A stretch of DNA of 64,000 nt from the NCBI RefSeq assembly GCF_000763575.1, contig NZ_CP009170.1:2319501-2383500 (forward strand), read 5' to 3'. The stretch is from Thermoanaerobacter kivui (lineage in GTDB: Bacteria > Bacillota > Thermoanaerobacteria > Thermoanaerobacterales > Thermoanaerobacteraceae). A program made the translations under genes and the position numbers. Below the pieces are notes generated by a model, which saw only the letters and a program-made list of their open reading frames with translations, had not been told where the DNA came from and did no database searches. Positions 39,919-48,614 of the stretch are shown here, one piece after another (positions within the stretch are counted from its first letter, which is position 1; each line of letters begins with the position of its first letter).

Positions 39919-41667
39919 TTATTTGTAATTTTTAAGTGGTATTTCTTTTACAGGTACCAGTATCCCTTTTTGTTCCAACTCTTTTACATTTGGTACAAAT
40001 ATTTGAGGTAACCCTCCTTCTCCATGTTTTACATTTGCTTTTGCAATGCCAAAGGCTGCTTTTGTATCTTTTGTAACTTTATATCCTACCATTACTTTTT
40101 TGTATTCACCATATATTTCACTTTTTTTTACTTGTAATCCTCTAAATAATTTTGTTGCATCATTTTCTGACCTTTTTATAGCACTTTCTGTAGTAAAAAA
40201 TTCTGTACCATTAGGTTCTCCTCTGTATATTATTTTCCCTTCTTTTTATGTTATATCTCTAAATCTATCTATGCCTGGATAGTCCTTAGTACCCTGAGCC
40301 ATTTGTGCAAGTTTTGATGGAGATATAGCAGTTTCTTTTACAGAAGTTGACTCTATTTTGGGTACAGCTTTAGAGATTTTCTCTACTACTTTTTCTGCAA
40401 CTCCTGCTGCTTTCCCTGCTTTTGTTATATCTACCGCTGTCTCTGCAGTTTTCGCAGTTCCTGCTATTACTGTTGCTTCTTTTACTGCTTTAATCCCTTT
40501 GTCTATCCCTTTTGTCCCTACTACTGCTAACCCTACTTCTCCTACTATCCTTCCTGCTATCTTCGATTTTGTATTTGCATCCCCTGTTTTAAAGTCGTTA
40601 TATGTCTTTATTGCTTCCTCTTTTATTGCATTTGCTGTCTCAACAGGATGTGTTGCTGCATAGGCTATTCCCTGTGCAGTCTCTACTGGATGTGTGGCTA
40701 TTGTCCATACTCCTTTTAATGTGTCAACTACTGCATCACCTATGCCTTCTCCAAAATTTTTTAACACTGTTACTGTATTTACATTTTGCTGGTTTGTTGT
40801 TATTTGTCCGTTTTTGTTGTATACTTTATAATTTTGTGGTGTTGTGCTTCCATTTATTTGCCCGGCAAGTATGTTTATTCTTGGTGTTGTACTTCCTCCT
40901 GCTATTGGAGTTGTGCTGCCATTTTTGCTGTATGTAATTGGTGTTGTGCTTGCTGATCTGTATGGCGTGACACTTCCGCTTTTAAGATATGATGGATAAA
41001 GTCTTCCATTAGTTTGCACAGGCGTTGTGCTTCCACTTTTGCTGTATGCTGTATAGGCTGTTATTACAGCATTATTTTTTGCTGAACTTGGTGTGTTACT
41101 ACCTCCTGTAGGAATAACAGAAGGTGATGCACTTGCACTTTTATATACGGCTGTTCCATTTCCTGCTGATATGGTTGCTGTATTTACAGGTACAGACTTT
41201 GCTGTGCTACTTCCATTTAATGCAGGAACTGTACTTGCACTGTTTGAGTATGTTTTGTTCGATGCTACCGTATTGGATGTAACAGGATTTGATGGCACCG
41301 GAGTTGTACTCCCACTATAGCTCTTGTTTGTGCTTGTTTGAATTACATATGATGTACTTGCTGTTTTTGTATTTGTCGTATTTTGCGGTGTTTGATAAGT
41401 GCTTGAGCTTTTTTGCTGCACAGGTGTTGTACTGCCGCTACTTAATGTTACAGGTTTTACAGTCGCTGCTGCTGTATTTGATTTTGGTGTCGCACTTGCA
41501 CTTGATATACTATTTGCTGCTTTTGTCAGTGCCTGAAGTGTTTTAGGTCCTATTATTCCATCTGGTGTCAGTCCATTTGCTTTTTGAAAGGCTCTTATTG
41601 CTGCATCTGTGTTTTTACCAAATATACCGTCAACCCCGCCTGTGGTATATCCCAATTTGTTTAACAC
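39919..41667 (-). pseudogene. Polymorphic toxin: peptidoglycan-binding, GSTTP-repeat and C-terminal toxin domain, interrupted
   Basis: One continuous frame of 581 sense codons interrupted by a single TAA at 40246-40248. Residues 1-50 are a PG_binding_1 domain (GVDGIFGKNTDAAIRAFQKA). About 70-290 is a Ser/Thr-rich linker with about eight GSTTP-like motifs. About 300-400 resembles a pre-toxin region (THPVETAQGIAYAATHPVET). After the stop, in the same frame, come 108 residues starting KEGKIIYRGEPNGTEFFTTE and ending VKEIPLKNYK, the presumed toxin. The protein starts at a GTG with no RBS or signal peptide because a palindromic repeat cuts its 5' end. The toxin activity is unknown; YRG...EFFTT might suggest an ADP-ribosyltransferase-like fold. 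Confidence 0.65.
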
Positions 41668-41678
41668 CTGCTGTCATA

Positions 41679-41742
41679 CACCGGGGACGGTTCCTCTTGT
41701 TTGATTTTCAAATTTCAAACAAAAGGAACCGTCTCCTTTGTT
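41679..41742. repeat. GGGGACGGTTCC palindromic repeat, copy 1
   Basis: CCGGGGACGGTTCCTCTTGT and its inverted form AAACAAAAGGAACCGTCTCC flank a short AT-rich loop. The same unit occurs at 44980-45045 and, as halves, at 50758-50809. Here it sits exactly between the 5'-cut toxin gene and the 5'-cut regulator. Confidence 0.85.
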
Positions 41743-42228
41743 TGAGAGAAGAGAGCTGTGGGACAAATGCGATTTCAATGGCAATGCGATTAAAGAGGGG
41801 TAGTGTATGTAAGACCTCAGGAACACTACTGTAAGATATTCAAAAAATGGCACTGCATTGCTTCACCTATAATAGTAGAAAATGGGGAAATAGTAGGCTA
41901 TGTGGATATATCAACTATTGATAAAAAGATTGTGGATGAAGTATCAATAGTAATAAAACTGCTAACTGAGAAAATAGCAATTGAGTATGAAAAGATAGTA
42001 AAAGAAGAAGAAGTAAATGAGATGAAGATAAAATTAAATGACAACCAGATAAAAATACTGGCATTAGAGGCAAAAGGATACAAAGAATTAGGCATAGCAG
42101 AGACTCTTGGAATAGAGGTTGTGACTGTAAAGTATCACAAGAGAAAGATAGTAGAAAAACTTAGGGTAAAAAATATCAAAGAGGCAGTAATAAAGGCAAT
42201 TAAGTTGGGATTGGTAGATTTGGATTAA
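41743..42228 (+). pseudogene. GAF plus HTH regulator (AcoR-like), truncated and frameshifted
   Basis: The first frame has REESCGTNAISMAMRLKRGS, the second QEHYCKIFKKWHCIASPIIV, ENGEIVGYVDISTIDKKIVD and a C-terminal helix-turn-helix LNDNQIKILALEAKGYKELG, LGIEVVTVKYHKRKIVEKLR. GTNAI..EHYCK..HCIASPI is the GAF core of AcoR-type activators; the C-terminal part is LuxR-like HTH rather than Fis. The N-terminus is cut by the palindromic repeat and one frameshift lies near 41805. Confidence 0.65.
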
Positions 42229-42233
42229 AGTTT

Positions 42234-42538
42234 GAGACTATACTTTAGTATAGTCTCAAACTGTTGACAAACTTTCGAAAATAGGATATTTTGCATAAGG
42301 AGCGACTTGTTACAAAGCGGTAACAAAACTTAGCAAGACCAAGGTTGGAGGCAGGGCCGTAGCCAAGGATGGTGAAGGCGGGCACCTGAGACAGGACGTC
42401 GATTGTGCCCGGTACCCTGCCGGAACCCGAAGGTCGAGCTTAGTTTTGTCGCTTTGGAACATCGGAGTGACGATGCAAAATATCCTATTTTAAAATTTCT
42501 GACTTTGTCAACAAGCCGAGACTATACTTTAGTATAGT
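42234..42538. repeat. Structured 250-bp repeat (element A, copy 1) flanked by duplicated hairpins
   Basis: The core 42263-42512 starts GTTGACAAACTTTC and ends TTTGTCAAC. Inside the ends, GATATTTTGCAT pairs with ATGCAAAATATC, and further stems include ACAAAACT/AGTTTTGT, GGCAGGG/CCCTGCC and CGGGCAC/GTGCCCG. GC content is much higher than in the surroundings. A second copy lies inverted at 61548-61800. The core is bracketed by the identical 21 bp GAGACTATACTTTAGTATAGT (start 42234 and 42518), itself a terminator hairpin. Confidence 0.8.
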
Positions 42539-42699
42539 TTTTTTGCTCATTTATGTAAATATTAACTGGAAATGTAATAAAAACTATACTAAAATATAGT
42601 AGACATTGCGAAAAATGTATATTATAATAACTGTAGAAAAGTTTGGTAGATCAAGAAGGATATAAACAATAATATGGTTTTTGTGGCTTTAATAAAACA

Positions 42700-43169
42700 T
42701 TATGTACCAGTCTAATAAGTATTTAGGGTTATTTAACTTAGTATTAGCTTTAATAGGGGCAGAGTCCATGGAAATAAACTCACCGGAGATAATTCCCATA
42801 TTTTTGAGGATATTGACTGATTTTGAAAGATAGAGGTCAAATAATCCTGAGAGAACTCATTAATAAAACGGCGGAAAGTCCAATAAGAAGGAAGAGGTTT
42901 AAAAATGTTAAAGCCACAAAGATGAGCAATGATAAGATTATTGCGGAGATAATCTAAAAGGTCAGAAATTGTACCGAATCTTAAAGCTTAATAACAATAA
43001 AAGCTCTAAACATTGCATGATGAGAATAACCCTTACGGCCATGACTAGAGGAAGAGAATTCAGGTATTGAAGACAAGTCTAGATTTTTAAACATAGAAGA
43101 ATAAAAGTCTATTTTAGACTGGGAAGTAAAGAGTTCAGGTATATTTAAAAGTAATTGAAGCTGGTACAT
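42700..43169 (-). pseudogene. DDE transposase N-terminal remnant
   Basis: Minus frames read YQLQLLLNIPELFTSQSKID, SSSSHGRKGYSHHAMFRAFI and, after a shift, LRFGTISDLLDYLRNNLIIA, LPSYWTFRRFINEF and GEFISMDSAPIKANTKLNNP. This is the N-terminal third of an IS4/IS1182-like (DUF772-type) transposase, up to the first catalytic Asp (SMDSAPI). The C-terminal part is missing. No gene is visible in 42540-42700. Confidence 0.7.
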
Positions 43170-43361
43170 GTAGGATTTCCTCCTCCTTAAGAAATATTTT
43201 CATGCTGTATATATAATAATTCGACAAATGGGAGGTGAAATCCTACATAAAAGATAAAAAATTCAAGAGTGATAGAAAAAAAGTATGTCTCCAGAATCGC
43301 TTAAATGAAGGCTTTCAAATTATGCACAAGCCTATAAGAGAATAGAAGGGGGGTGATAATA

Positions 43362-43886
43362 TGGCCATAAAGAAAATAACAATTATTAATTATAGTTTTA
43401 CTGATTAGTATTAATATTATTCCAAGTTTTGCTGCTTTTACCCAGAACTATATACGCCATTATGCGTGGTCCAGCGATTGGGGCATGAAAATTTTCGCTT
43501 TTTACGTAAATTACAGCGCTTCTAATTACATTGATTACCCCATGAAGTCTATTGGTGATCATTATGTTGCTGCTTTTAACAACTTGCCAAATCATCCTGA
43601 AATAGGTAATGGCAATTGTTACTTGGTAGGTGTTGATGTTGTTGATGCTAGTTCTGGAGTTTTAATTGGTACAATAGATCCTTCAAAATTCGTAAAAAAT
43701 CCGAATGGTTCAATTTGGAATCCAAATACATTAATATATTTTGATTTGTATAGTTCTTATGCAATCAGTTATTATTCTACGACAACAAAAACTGTTAATT
43801 CTACTGCAAAGACTCTTTTCCAATTAGATCCTAGTTGGATACCAAGTAGTTGGACTGACTATACGACTTTAACATTTAGCTTTTGA
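43362..43886 (+). pseudogene. Secreted protein of unknown family with a frameshift in the signal peptide
   Basis: RBS GGGGGGTGATAAT and ATG at 43362 start MAIKKIT; a missing base near 43380 throws the frame out. The following frame completes a signal peptide (LLIIVLLISINIIPSFAA) and a mature part of about 150 residues, with NYIRHYAWSSDWGMKIFAFY, GVDVVDASSGVLIGTIDPSK and a Tyr/Ser-rich C-terminus. I recognise no domain. The SurA-like gene follows 14 bp later, so the two probably form an operon for an exported protein and its chaperone. Confidence 0.55.
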
Positions 43887-43900
43887 GGAGGTGAATTGAA

Positions 43901-44608
43901 GTGAAAAAAGGAAAAACTTTAATTTTAATTAGTTTGAGTATTTTTCTGATATTTATTTTAGCTATTGTTGCTTTTTCATTTTCAGCAGCAAATCCGCAAG
44001 AAAAAGCAAATGAATTACAATTTAATAATGTTGTGAAAAAAGTATCTGCCTTTTTTAAAAGCAACAAGGATAAATTACAGGGTGACATAATTGCAGAAGT
44101 TAATGGTATACCGATATACAAAAATGAATTTGAATTACGGAAGGAGTTAACATTAGCATCAGGGGTACAAACAGATAATATAGATGATTATATATTGCAA
44201 AAATTAATCAAGGAAAAAGTACAAGAATATCTGGCAAATAAATACAATGTAAAAGTTTCGCAAAATGAGATAAATGCATATATAGAAAAAGAAAAGAAGG
44301 AATTTAACGAGTATCCCGAAGCAAAGAAAAAATTAAACGAATTGATTGCTGCCAGCGGTATGACAGAAGATGAATATTGGAATACCTATGAAAACTACAA
44401 TGTAAGAAGAATGCTGTTATTTGGCAAATTATACAATTCTATTATAGAAGAAGGAATAAACAGTGGAAAATTGAAAAAAACCGAAGAGATGACAAGCGAG
44501 ATGCAAAATGAATACAGAAAATATGTTGACAGTATAATAAATGAATATGTAAAAGATGCTAAAATATCAATTAACGATAAGTATAAAGATATGTTTAAAG
44601 GCTTTTGA
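43901..44608 (+). CDS. SurA N-domain-like extracytoplasmic chaperone
   Basis: 235 residues. A membrane anchor or signal (KTLILISLSIFLIFILAIVA) is followed by the SurA_N pattern: DIIAEVNGIPIYKNEFELRK, LQKLIKEKVQEYLANKYNVK and KVSQNEINAYIEKEKKEF. The parvulin isomerase domain of PrsA/SurA is absent, so only a chaperone role is likely. GTG start at 43901 with GGAGGTGAATTGAA before it. It is downstream of the secreted protein gene and followed by an ACCCC/GGGGGT hairpin at 44643-44665. Confidence 0.75.
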   Translation: MKKGKTLILISLSIFLIFILAIVAFSFSAANPQEKANELQFNNVVKKVSAFFKSNKDKLQGDIIAEVNGIPIYKNEFELRKELTLASGVQTDNIDDYILQKLIKEKVQEYLANKYNVKVSQNEINAYIEKEKKEFNEYPEAKKKLNELIAASGMTEDEYWNTYENYNVRRMLLFGKLYNSIIEEGINSGKLKKTEEMTSEMQNEYRKYVDSIINEYVKDAKISINDKYKDMFKGF

Positions 44609-44745
44609 GAACAGCTGATGTATAGGAAAAGTTAATGCTTTACCCCTATTATAATGGGGGTTAATTTGGTGTTTTTAAAAATAAAATTTAACTCTTGTAA
44701 ATGATTGTTCCATAGAGTGAGAATGTTTTTCATTTTCAATTATAT

Positions 44746-44979
44746 TTAAAACCACTCAATTTTTCTTAAAGCCTCCATGCTAATAAGAGCCTGCACTGAT
44801 GCATCTTTTTGAGTAAGTCCTAAAGATTTGCGTATATTTTTCAATTCATTGACAAAACTTTTTTGGATTTTCATCATAACTGGAAAGAAAGTGGCCTGGG
44901 ATATACTTCTTAAACGATAATGTTTGTCATGTACTGCTATTACCTTGCTATCATAGAGAATTTCAATTTTGCCATTTAC
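44746..44979 (-). pseudogene. Small helix-turn-helix-like fragment, 5' cut by the palindromic repeat
   Basis: The frame reads NGKIEILYDSKVIAVHDKHY, then FVNELKNIRKSLGLTQKDAS and ISMEALRKIEWF. SLGLTQKDASVQALIS resembles a helix-turn-helix, but I cannot name the family. The first 15 codons of the open frame come from the palindromic repeat, so the native start is lost. Confidence 0.35.
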
Positions 44980-45045
44980 AAACGTCGGGGACGGTTCCTT
45001 TTGTCTGAAATGAAAATCAGACAAAAGGAACCGTCCCCGACGTTT
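44980..45045. repeat. GGGGACGGTTCC palindromic repeat, copy 2 (perfect)
   Basis: Two perfect 29-bp inverted arms (AAACGTCGGGGACGGTTCCT ... and its complement) surround the 8-bp loop AATGAAAA. It separates two genes that have each lost their 5' end, pyrF on the right and the HTH-like fragment on the left. Confidence 0.95.
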
Positions 45046-45826
45046 GAGAGGTATTTGTCGTGCTATTTTTTTGTTTAATAAAGGAATTATAGATGCTGTT
45101 TATGACCTTGTTCCAGCAGTGAAGATTCAGATAGCTTTTTACGAAGTTTATGGAGCCGAGGGCATTCGTGCATTTTTTAAAACAGCCGAATATGCAAAGA
45201 AGAAAGGTCTGATTGTTATTGCTGATGTAAAAAGAGGTGACATAGCCGATGTTGCTATGATGTATTCAAAAGCATATCTTCAGAATGAATATATTGATGC
45301 AATAACTGTAAACCCTTATATGGGAGAAAATACTATCCTGCCTTATATTTCTGATTGTACGAAATATGGGAAAGGAATATTTATTCTGGTAAAAACGTCT
45401 AACAAAGGTTCCGGAACAATACAAAATATCAAAACTGAGGAAGGATATTTTTTTGAAAAGGTTGCGGAAATGGCAAATAAGATGGCTGATAGCCTTATAG
45501 GAAACTACGGATACAGTTCCATTGGAGCGGTGGTTGGAGCGACTTGCACAGAGGAAGCAAAGATTCTCAGAACGAAGATGCATAGAAGCTATTTCTTAGT
45601 ACCTGGTTATGGCGCACAGGGAGCAACAGCAGATGATGTAGCTGATTGTTTTAATGATGACGGATTGGGCGCTGTGATAAATTCTTCTCGAAAAATAATT
45701 TTTGCTTATAGAAATGGGTATTGGAAAGATGTGTATACTGAAGAGGAATATGCTCAAACATCCAGGGAAGAGGTTATACTGATGAGAGACCTTATAAATA
45801 ATTGCTTAATGAAGAAAAGATCTTAA
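45044..45826 (+). pseudogene. pyrF: Orotidine 5'-phosphate decarboxylase, N-terminus lost
   Basis: The frame has the type 2 PyrF sequence [20 protein letters not shown], the catalytic [29 protein letters not shown] and the phosphate site [14 protein letters not shown] ... [10 protein letters not shown]. The catalytic Lys and Asp pair survives. About 40-50 N-terminal residues, which carry the first substrate strand, are missing; the frame runs straight out of the palindromic repeat with no RBS. An intact copy elsewhere is expected. Confidence 0.85.
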
Positions 45827-45974
45827 GTTTTGAGTGGAAGAACGGTAGAAAACCCAGGTGTTTTTAATGTTATTTCCCGAAAGTGCTTGACTATCTGCCA
45901 TAATTGGATTAATATTGAATTATAACATTAAAATAGAACAAAAGAAAAGAAATGATAGTAAGGAGGTGCATAAA

Positions 45975-46175
45975 ATGGAAGAAAAAATTAAGCACGAACA
46001 CGAGCATACGCACCCAGAGATTCATCATTCGCATTCTCATAAACATGATGATGGTACAATTCATGAACATAAACATACTCATGCGTCTGTAACACATACC
46101 CATGAACACGTACATGAACCGGAAAAAGTAGAAAAACACGAACATGAGCATCCTGAACATAAACACGAGCAATAA
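45975..46175 (+). CDS. Histidine-rich small protein (metal binding)
   Basis: 66 residues, of which 22 are His, mostly as HEH, HTH and HSH (EEKIKHEHEHTHPEIHHSHS ... HEHPEHKHEQ), with many Glu and no Cys. GGAGGTGCATAAA before the ATG at 45975 is a strong ribosome site, so it is very likely translated. Such proteins bind Ni, Zn or Co and serve as storage or chaperones (inference by analogy with Hpn-like proteins). No metal transporter adjoins it. Confidence 0.7.
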   Translation: MEEKIKHEHEHTHPEIHHSHSHKHDDGTIHEHKHTHASVTHTHEHVHEPEKVEKHEHEHPEHKHEQ

Positions 46176-46266
46176 AAACTGAGCCAGTTGTCAAGGTTTT
46201 GTTAAATCAAACATGGAATGTTGGCGTTATTTTCTGTAAAGAAAAAGCATACAATTTGCACGAAAA

Positions 46267-46292
46267 GGGTATGGAAGAAATATTCCATACCC
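46267..46292 (-). terminator. Terminator of tRNA-Arg
   Basis: GGGTATGGAA and TTCCATACCC form a 10-bp stem with a 6-base loop, followed by TTTTCG on the minus strand, about 20 nt past the tRNA. Confidence 0.8.
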
Positions 46293-46310
46293 TGTAATCT
46301 GCGTAAATAT

Positions 46311-46386
46311 TGGTACACCTGACAGGAATTGAACCAGCGACCTCCCGGTTCGGAGCCGAACGCTCTATCCACTGAGCTACAGGCGC
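46311..46386 (-). tRNA. tRNA-Arg (anticodon CCG)
   Basis: A 76-nt cloverleaf begins GCGCCTGTAGCTCAGTGGAT, has the anticodon loop CTCCGAA, a T arm GGTTCAATTCC and ends with an encoded CCA. The acceptor stem GCGCCTG/CAGGTGT contains G-T pairs. It reads CGG codons. Confidence 0.93.
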
Positions 46387-46637
46387 ATAGCTGTTATTGT
46401 ATATAGTTGCCAGTTTAATAATGCGATAGAAAAAAATAAGATAACACTGTATCTGATTATATCATATTTTATTGAAAATTTCACCCTTTTTAAATTAATT
46501 AAGCTTATATATCATTTTTTATTTCGTCTTAGAAACCACCCATTAAAAAATTTTATTAAGTATAAAATACAATAAAGCAGAATTTATGATACTATGATAT
46601 TTTTCATTTGATGCCAATGATATAATATAATTAACCC

Positions 46638-46689
46638 GGCTTTAACGCTTCTATACCGCCTCTTAAATACTGATATAGCCACCCTCTAA
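46638..46689. repeat. 52-bp segment inversely repeated in the transposase ORF
   Basis: The segment GGCTTTAACGCTTCTATACC ... is the exact reverse complement of 47447-47498, inside the DDE transposase coding region. It lies about 55 bp upstream of the first transposon ORF, in its probable leader. Confidence 0.9.
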
Positions 46690-46742
46690 CCTCTAAGTGT
46701 CTCAGATTCCTTTAGCATTAATTTTAATTGGAGAGGTTACTT

Positions 46743-47381
46743 ATGCAAATAGTTTTCCATGTTGATAACATTGAAGAATATTTACATAAAGGTAAAGATT
46801 ACAATTTCCCTGCCCCACCAGATAGATGCCCTCATCCTGACTGCAAGTGTAAAGTAAAATTAAAAAAGCACGGTTTTTACTACCGTTACTATTTAAATGG
46901 AGCCATCTGCATAAAAATAGCCATAAGAAGATATATATGCCCTGTGTGCAAAAGGACTCTTTCCTACCTCCCTGATTTCTGTATTCCTCATTTTCAGTAT
47001 TCTTTCAATATGGTTGTAAAGTCTTTAAAAGAGACACTTACAAGAGAAAAAACTCTCAGTTCTTTCATAAGTGACTTAAAAAGAAACTTTCCCACCATAC
47101 TATTTTCAAGACAGCATATATATTTTTACACCAAAAGGATAATCAATAATTTAAGTTTTATCATATATGGATTAAGGCAAATAAACCCTTACATAAAGTT
47201 ATCTGAGACTAACTCACAAAGAGAGAGGGCCAGAGAGATTTTGGACATTAAAGCTTGTACCACTCTTCTCCCAACGGTTTTATGCTCATTGCCAAAAATC
47301 ATTTCTGGCCTCTCTCACATAATTTTAACTGATAAGTCCGGTGTTAAACGGACAGGTAAAAAATCAGAAAGAATATTTTGA
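46743..47381 (+). CDS. DUF6431-type zinc-binding transposon protein
   Basis: 212 residues from the ATG at 46743 (GGAGAGGTTACTT upstream), not the TTG at 46728. The N-terminal half has two zinc motifs, CPHPDCKCKVKLKKHGFYYR and YICPVCKRTLSYLPDFCIPH, as in DUF6431 proteins encoded ahead of DDE/AAA transposase pairs. The C-terminal half is helical. It overlaps the next ORF by 41 bp in another frame. It may bind transposon DNA (inference). Confidence 0.7.
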   Translation: MQIVFHVDNIEEYLHKGKDYNFPAPPDRCPHPDCKCKVKLKKHGFYYRYYLNGAICIKIAIRRYICPVCKRTLSYLPDFCIPHFQYSFNMVVKSLKETLTREKTLSSFISDLKRNFPTILFSRQHIYFYTKRIINNLSFIIYGLRQINPYIKLSETNSQRERAREILDIKACTTLLPTVLCSLPKIISGLSHIILTDKSGVKRTGKKSERIF

Positions 47382-48597
47382 TGCTCTTTCTGATAAACCT
47401 ATTGAGATACCTTATATTGGAATGAGAAGATATACTCCCAAGACACTTAGAGGGTGGCTATATCAGTATTTAAGAGGCGGTATAGAAGCGTTAAAGCCAG
47501 GGTATCGAAGTGACAGAGGCAAATACAGAAAGATAGACTTTGAACTTTCAGAGAGAATAAAGCAAAAGAAGCTTGAACATCCTGAAATGCCAAACAAACT
47601 TCTTTATGAGACATTGATAGGAGAGGGAATAATATCACCGGATAAAGTATCCCTTTCGACATTCTATAGGTTTTTGAAAAACATTCCTGTAAAATCTTTA
47701 GATAAAGAAAAAGAGGGTAAAACAAAGAGGTTTTCCCATGAATACATCAATGAACTGTGGCAAACTGATGTCATGTATGGGCCATATATTAAAGAAGGTA
47801 AAATAAAAAGGCAAACGTACCTTATTGCATATATAGATGATGCTTCAAGGCTTTGTACCTATGCTCACTTTTACTATACCCAGAATTTTTTAGCTTTAAG
47901 AGATTCATTTAAAGAGGCGGTGCTAAGAAGGGGGATACCTAAAATGCTCTACACTGACAATGGAAAGATATATAGAAGTACTCAATTGGAATATATCTGT
48001 GCTTCATTAGGTACGTCTCTTATTCACGCTGAGCCTTTTTCACCTCATTCAAAAGGAAAAATAGAAAGATTCTTTCATACAGTAAGAATGAGATTTTTAA
48101 GCACAATAGATCCTACATCCATAAAGAGTATAGATGAGCTCAATATGATGTTTTTTAAATGGTTGGAGGAAGATTACAACAGAAAAGAACACAGCAGTAT
48201 TGGCATAAGTCCTTTAGATTTTTTCATGTCTCAAATATCGAGGATAAATATGTGTGGTGACATAGATATGTTGAATGAATGTTTTTTAATAAGAGTGAAT
48301 CGTAAAGTAAACAAAGATGCTACACTTAAAGTGGAAAATATACTTTATGAAACAGAAGAAAAGTTTAAAAATATTCGCTTAGAAGTAAGATATGACCCGC
48401 AGTGGCTTAAGGATAATACGCCGCTTCTACTTTATTATGAGGGCAAAAAAGTAGGAGAAGCGTATAAAGTGAACTTTCATGAGAATGCTAAGATTTCTGC
48501 TGCGTATATAAAAGGCAAAAATGACGTAAGCGAAAATGAAGAAATAAGTGATTTTACCAAGCATAAAGTAATCTCTTTTAACGATATCATTGATTGA
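47341..48597 (+). CDS. DDE-type transposase (rve/Mu-like, TnsB-type)
   Basis: 418 residues from a GTG at 47341. A helix-turn-helix region (YTPKTLRGWLYQYLRGGIEA) is followed by an integrase core: ELWQTDVMYGPYI (first Asp), PKMLYTDNGKIY (second Asp) and SPHSKGKIERFFHTV (Glu), then a C-terminal DNA-binding part. The DDE triad is complete. Related proteins usually have about 20 more N-terminal residues, and no good RBS precedes the GTG, so coupling or frameshifting from the previous ORF is possible. Ends 4 bp into the AAA gene. Confidence 0.85.
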   Translation: MLNGQVKNQKEYFDALSDKPIEIPYIGMRRYTPKTLRGWLYQYLRGGIEALKPGYRSDRGKYRKIDFELSERIKQKKLEHPEMPNKLLYETLIGEGIISPDKVSLSTFYRFLKNIPVKSLDKEKEGKTKRFSHEYINELWQTDVMYGPYIKEGKIKRQTYLIAYIDDASRLCTYAHFYYTQNFLALRDSFKEAVLRRGIPKMLYTDNGKIYRSTQLEYICASLGTSLIHAEPFSPHSKGKIERFFHTVRMRFLSTIDPTSIKSIDELNMMFFKWLEEDYNRKEHSSIGISPLDFFMSQISRINMCGDIDMLNECFLIRVNRKVNKDATLKVENILYETEEKFKNIRLEVRYDPQWLKDNTPLLLYYEGKKVGEAYKVNFHENAKISAAYIKGKNDVSENEEISDFTKHKVISFNDIID

Positions 48598-48614
48598 AAG
48601 AGAGGTGCCTTAAA

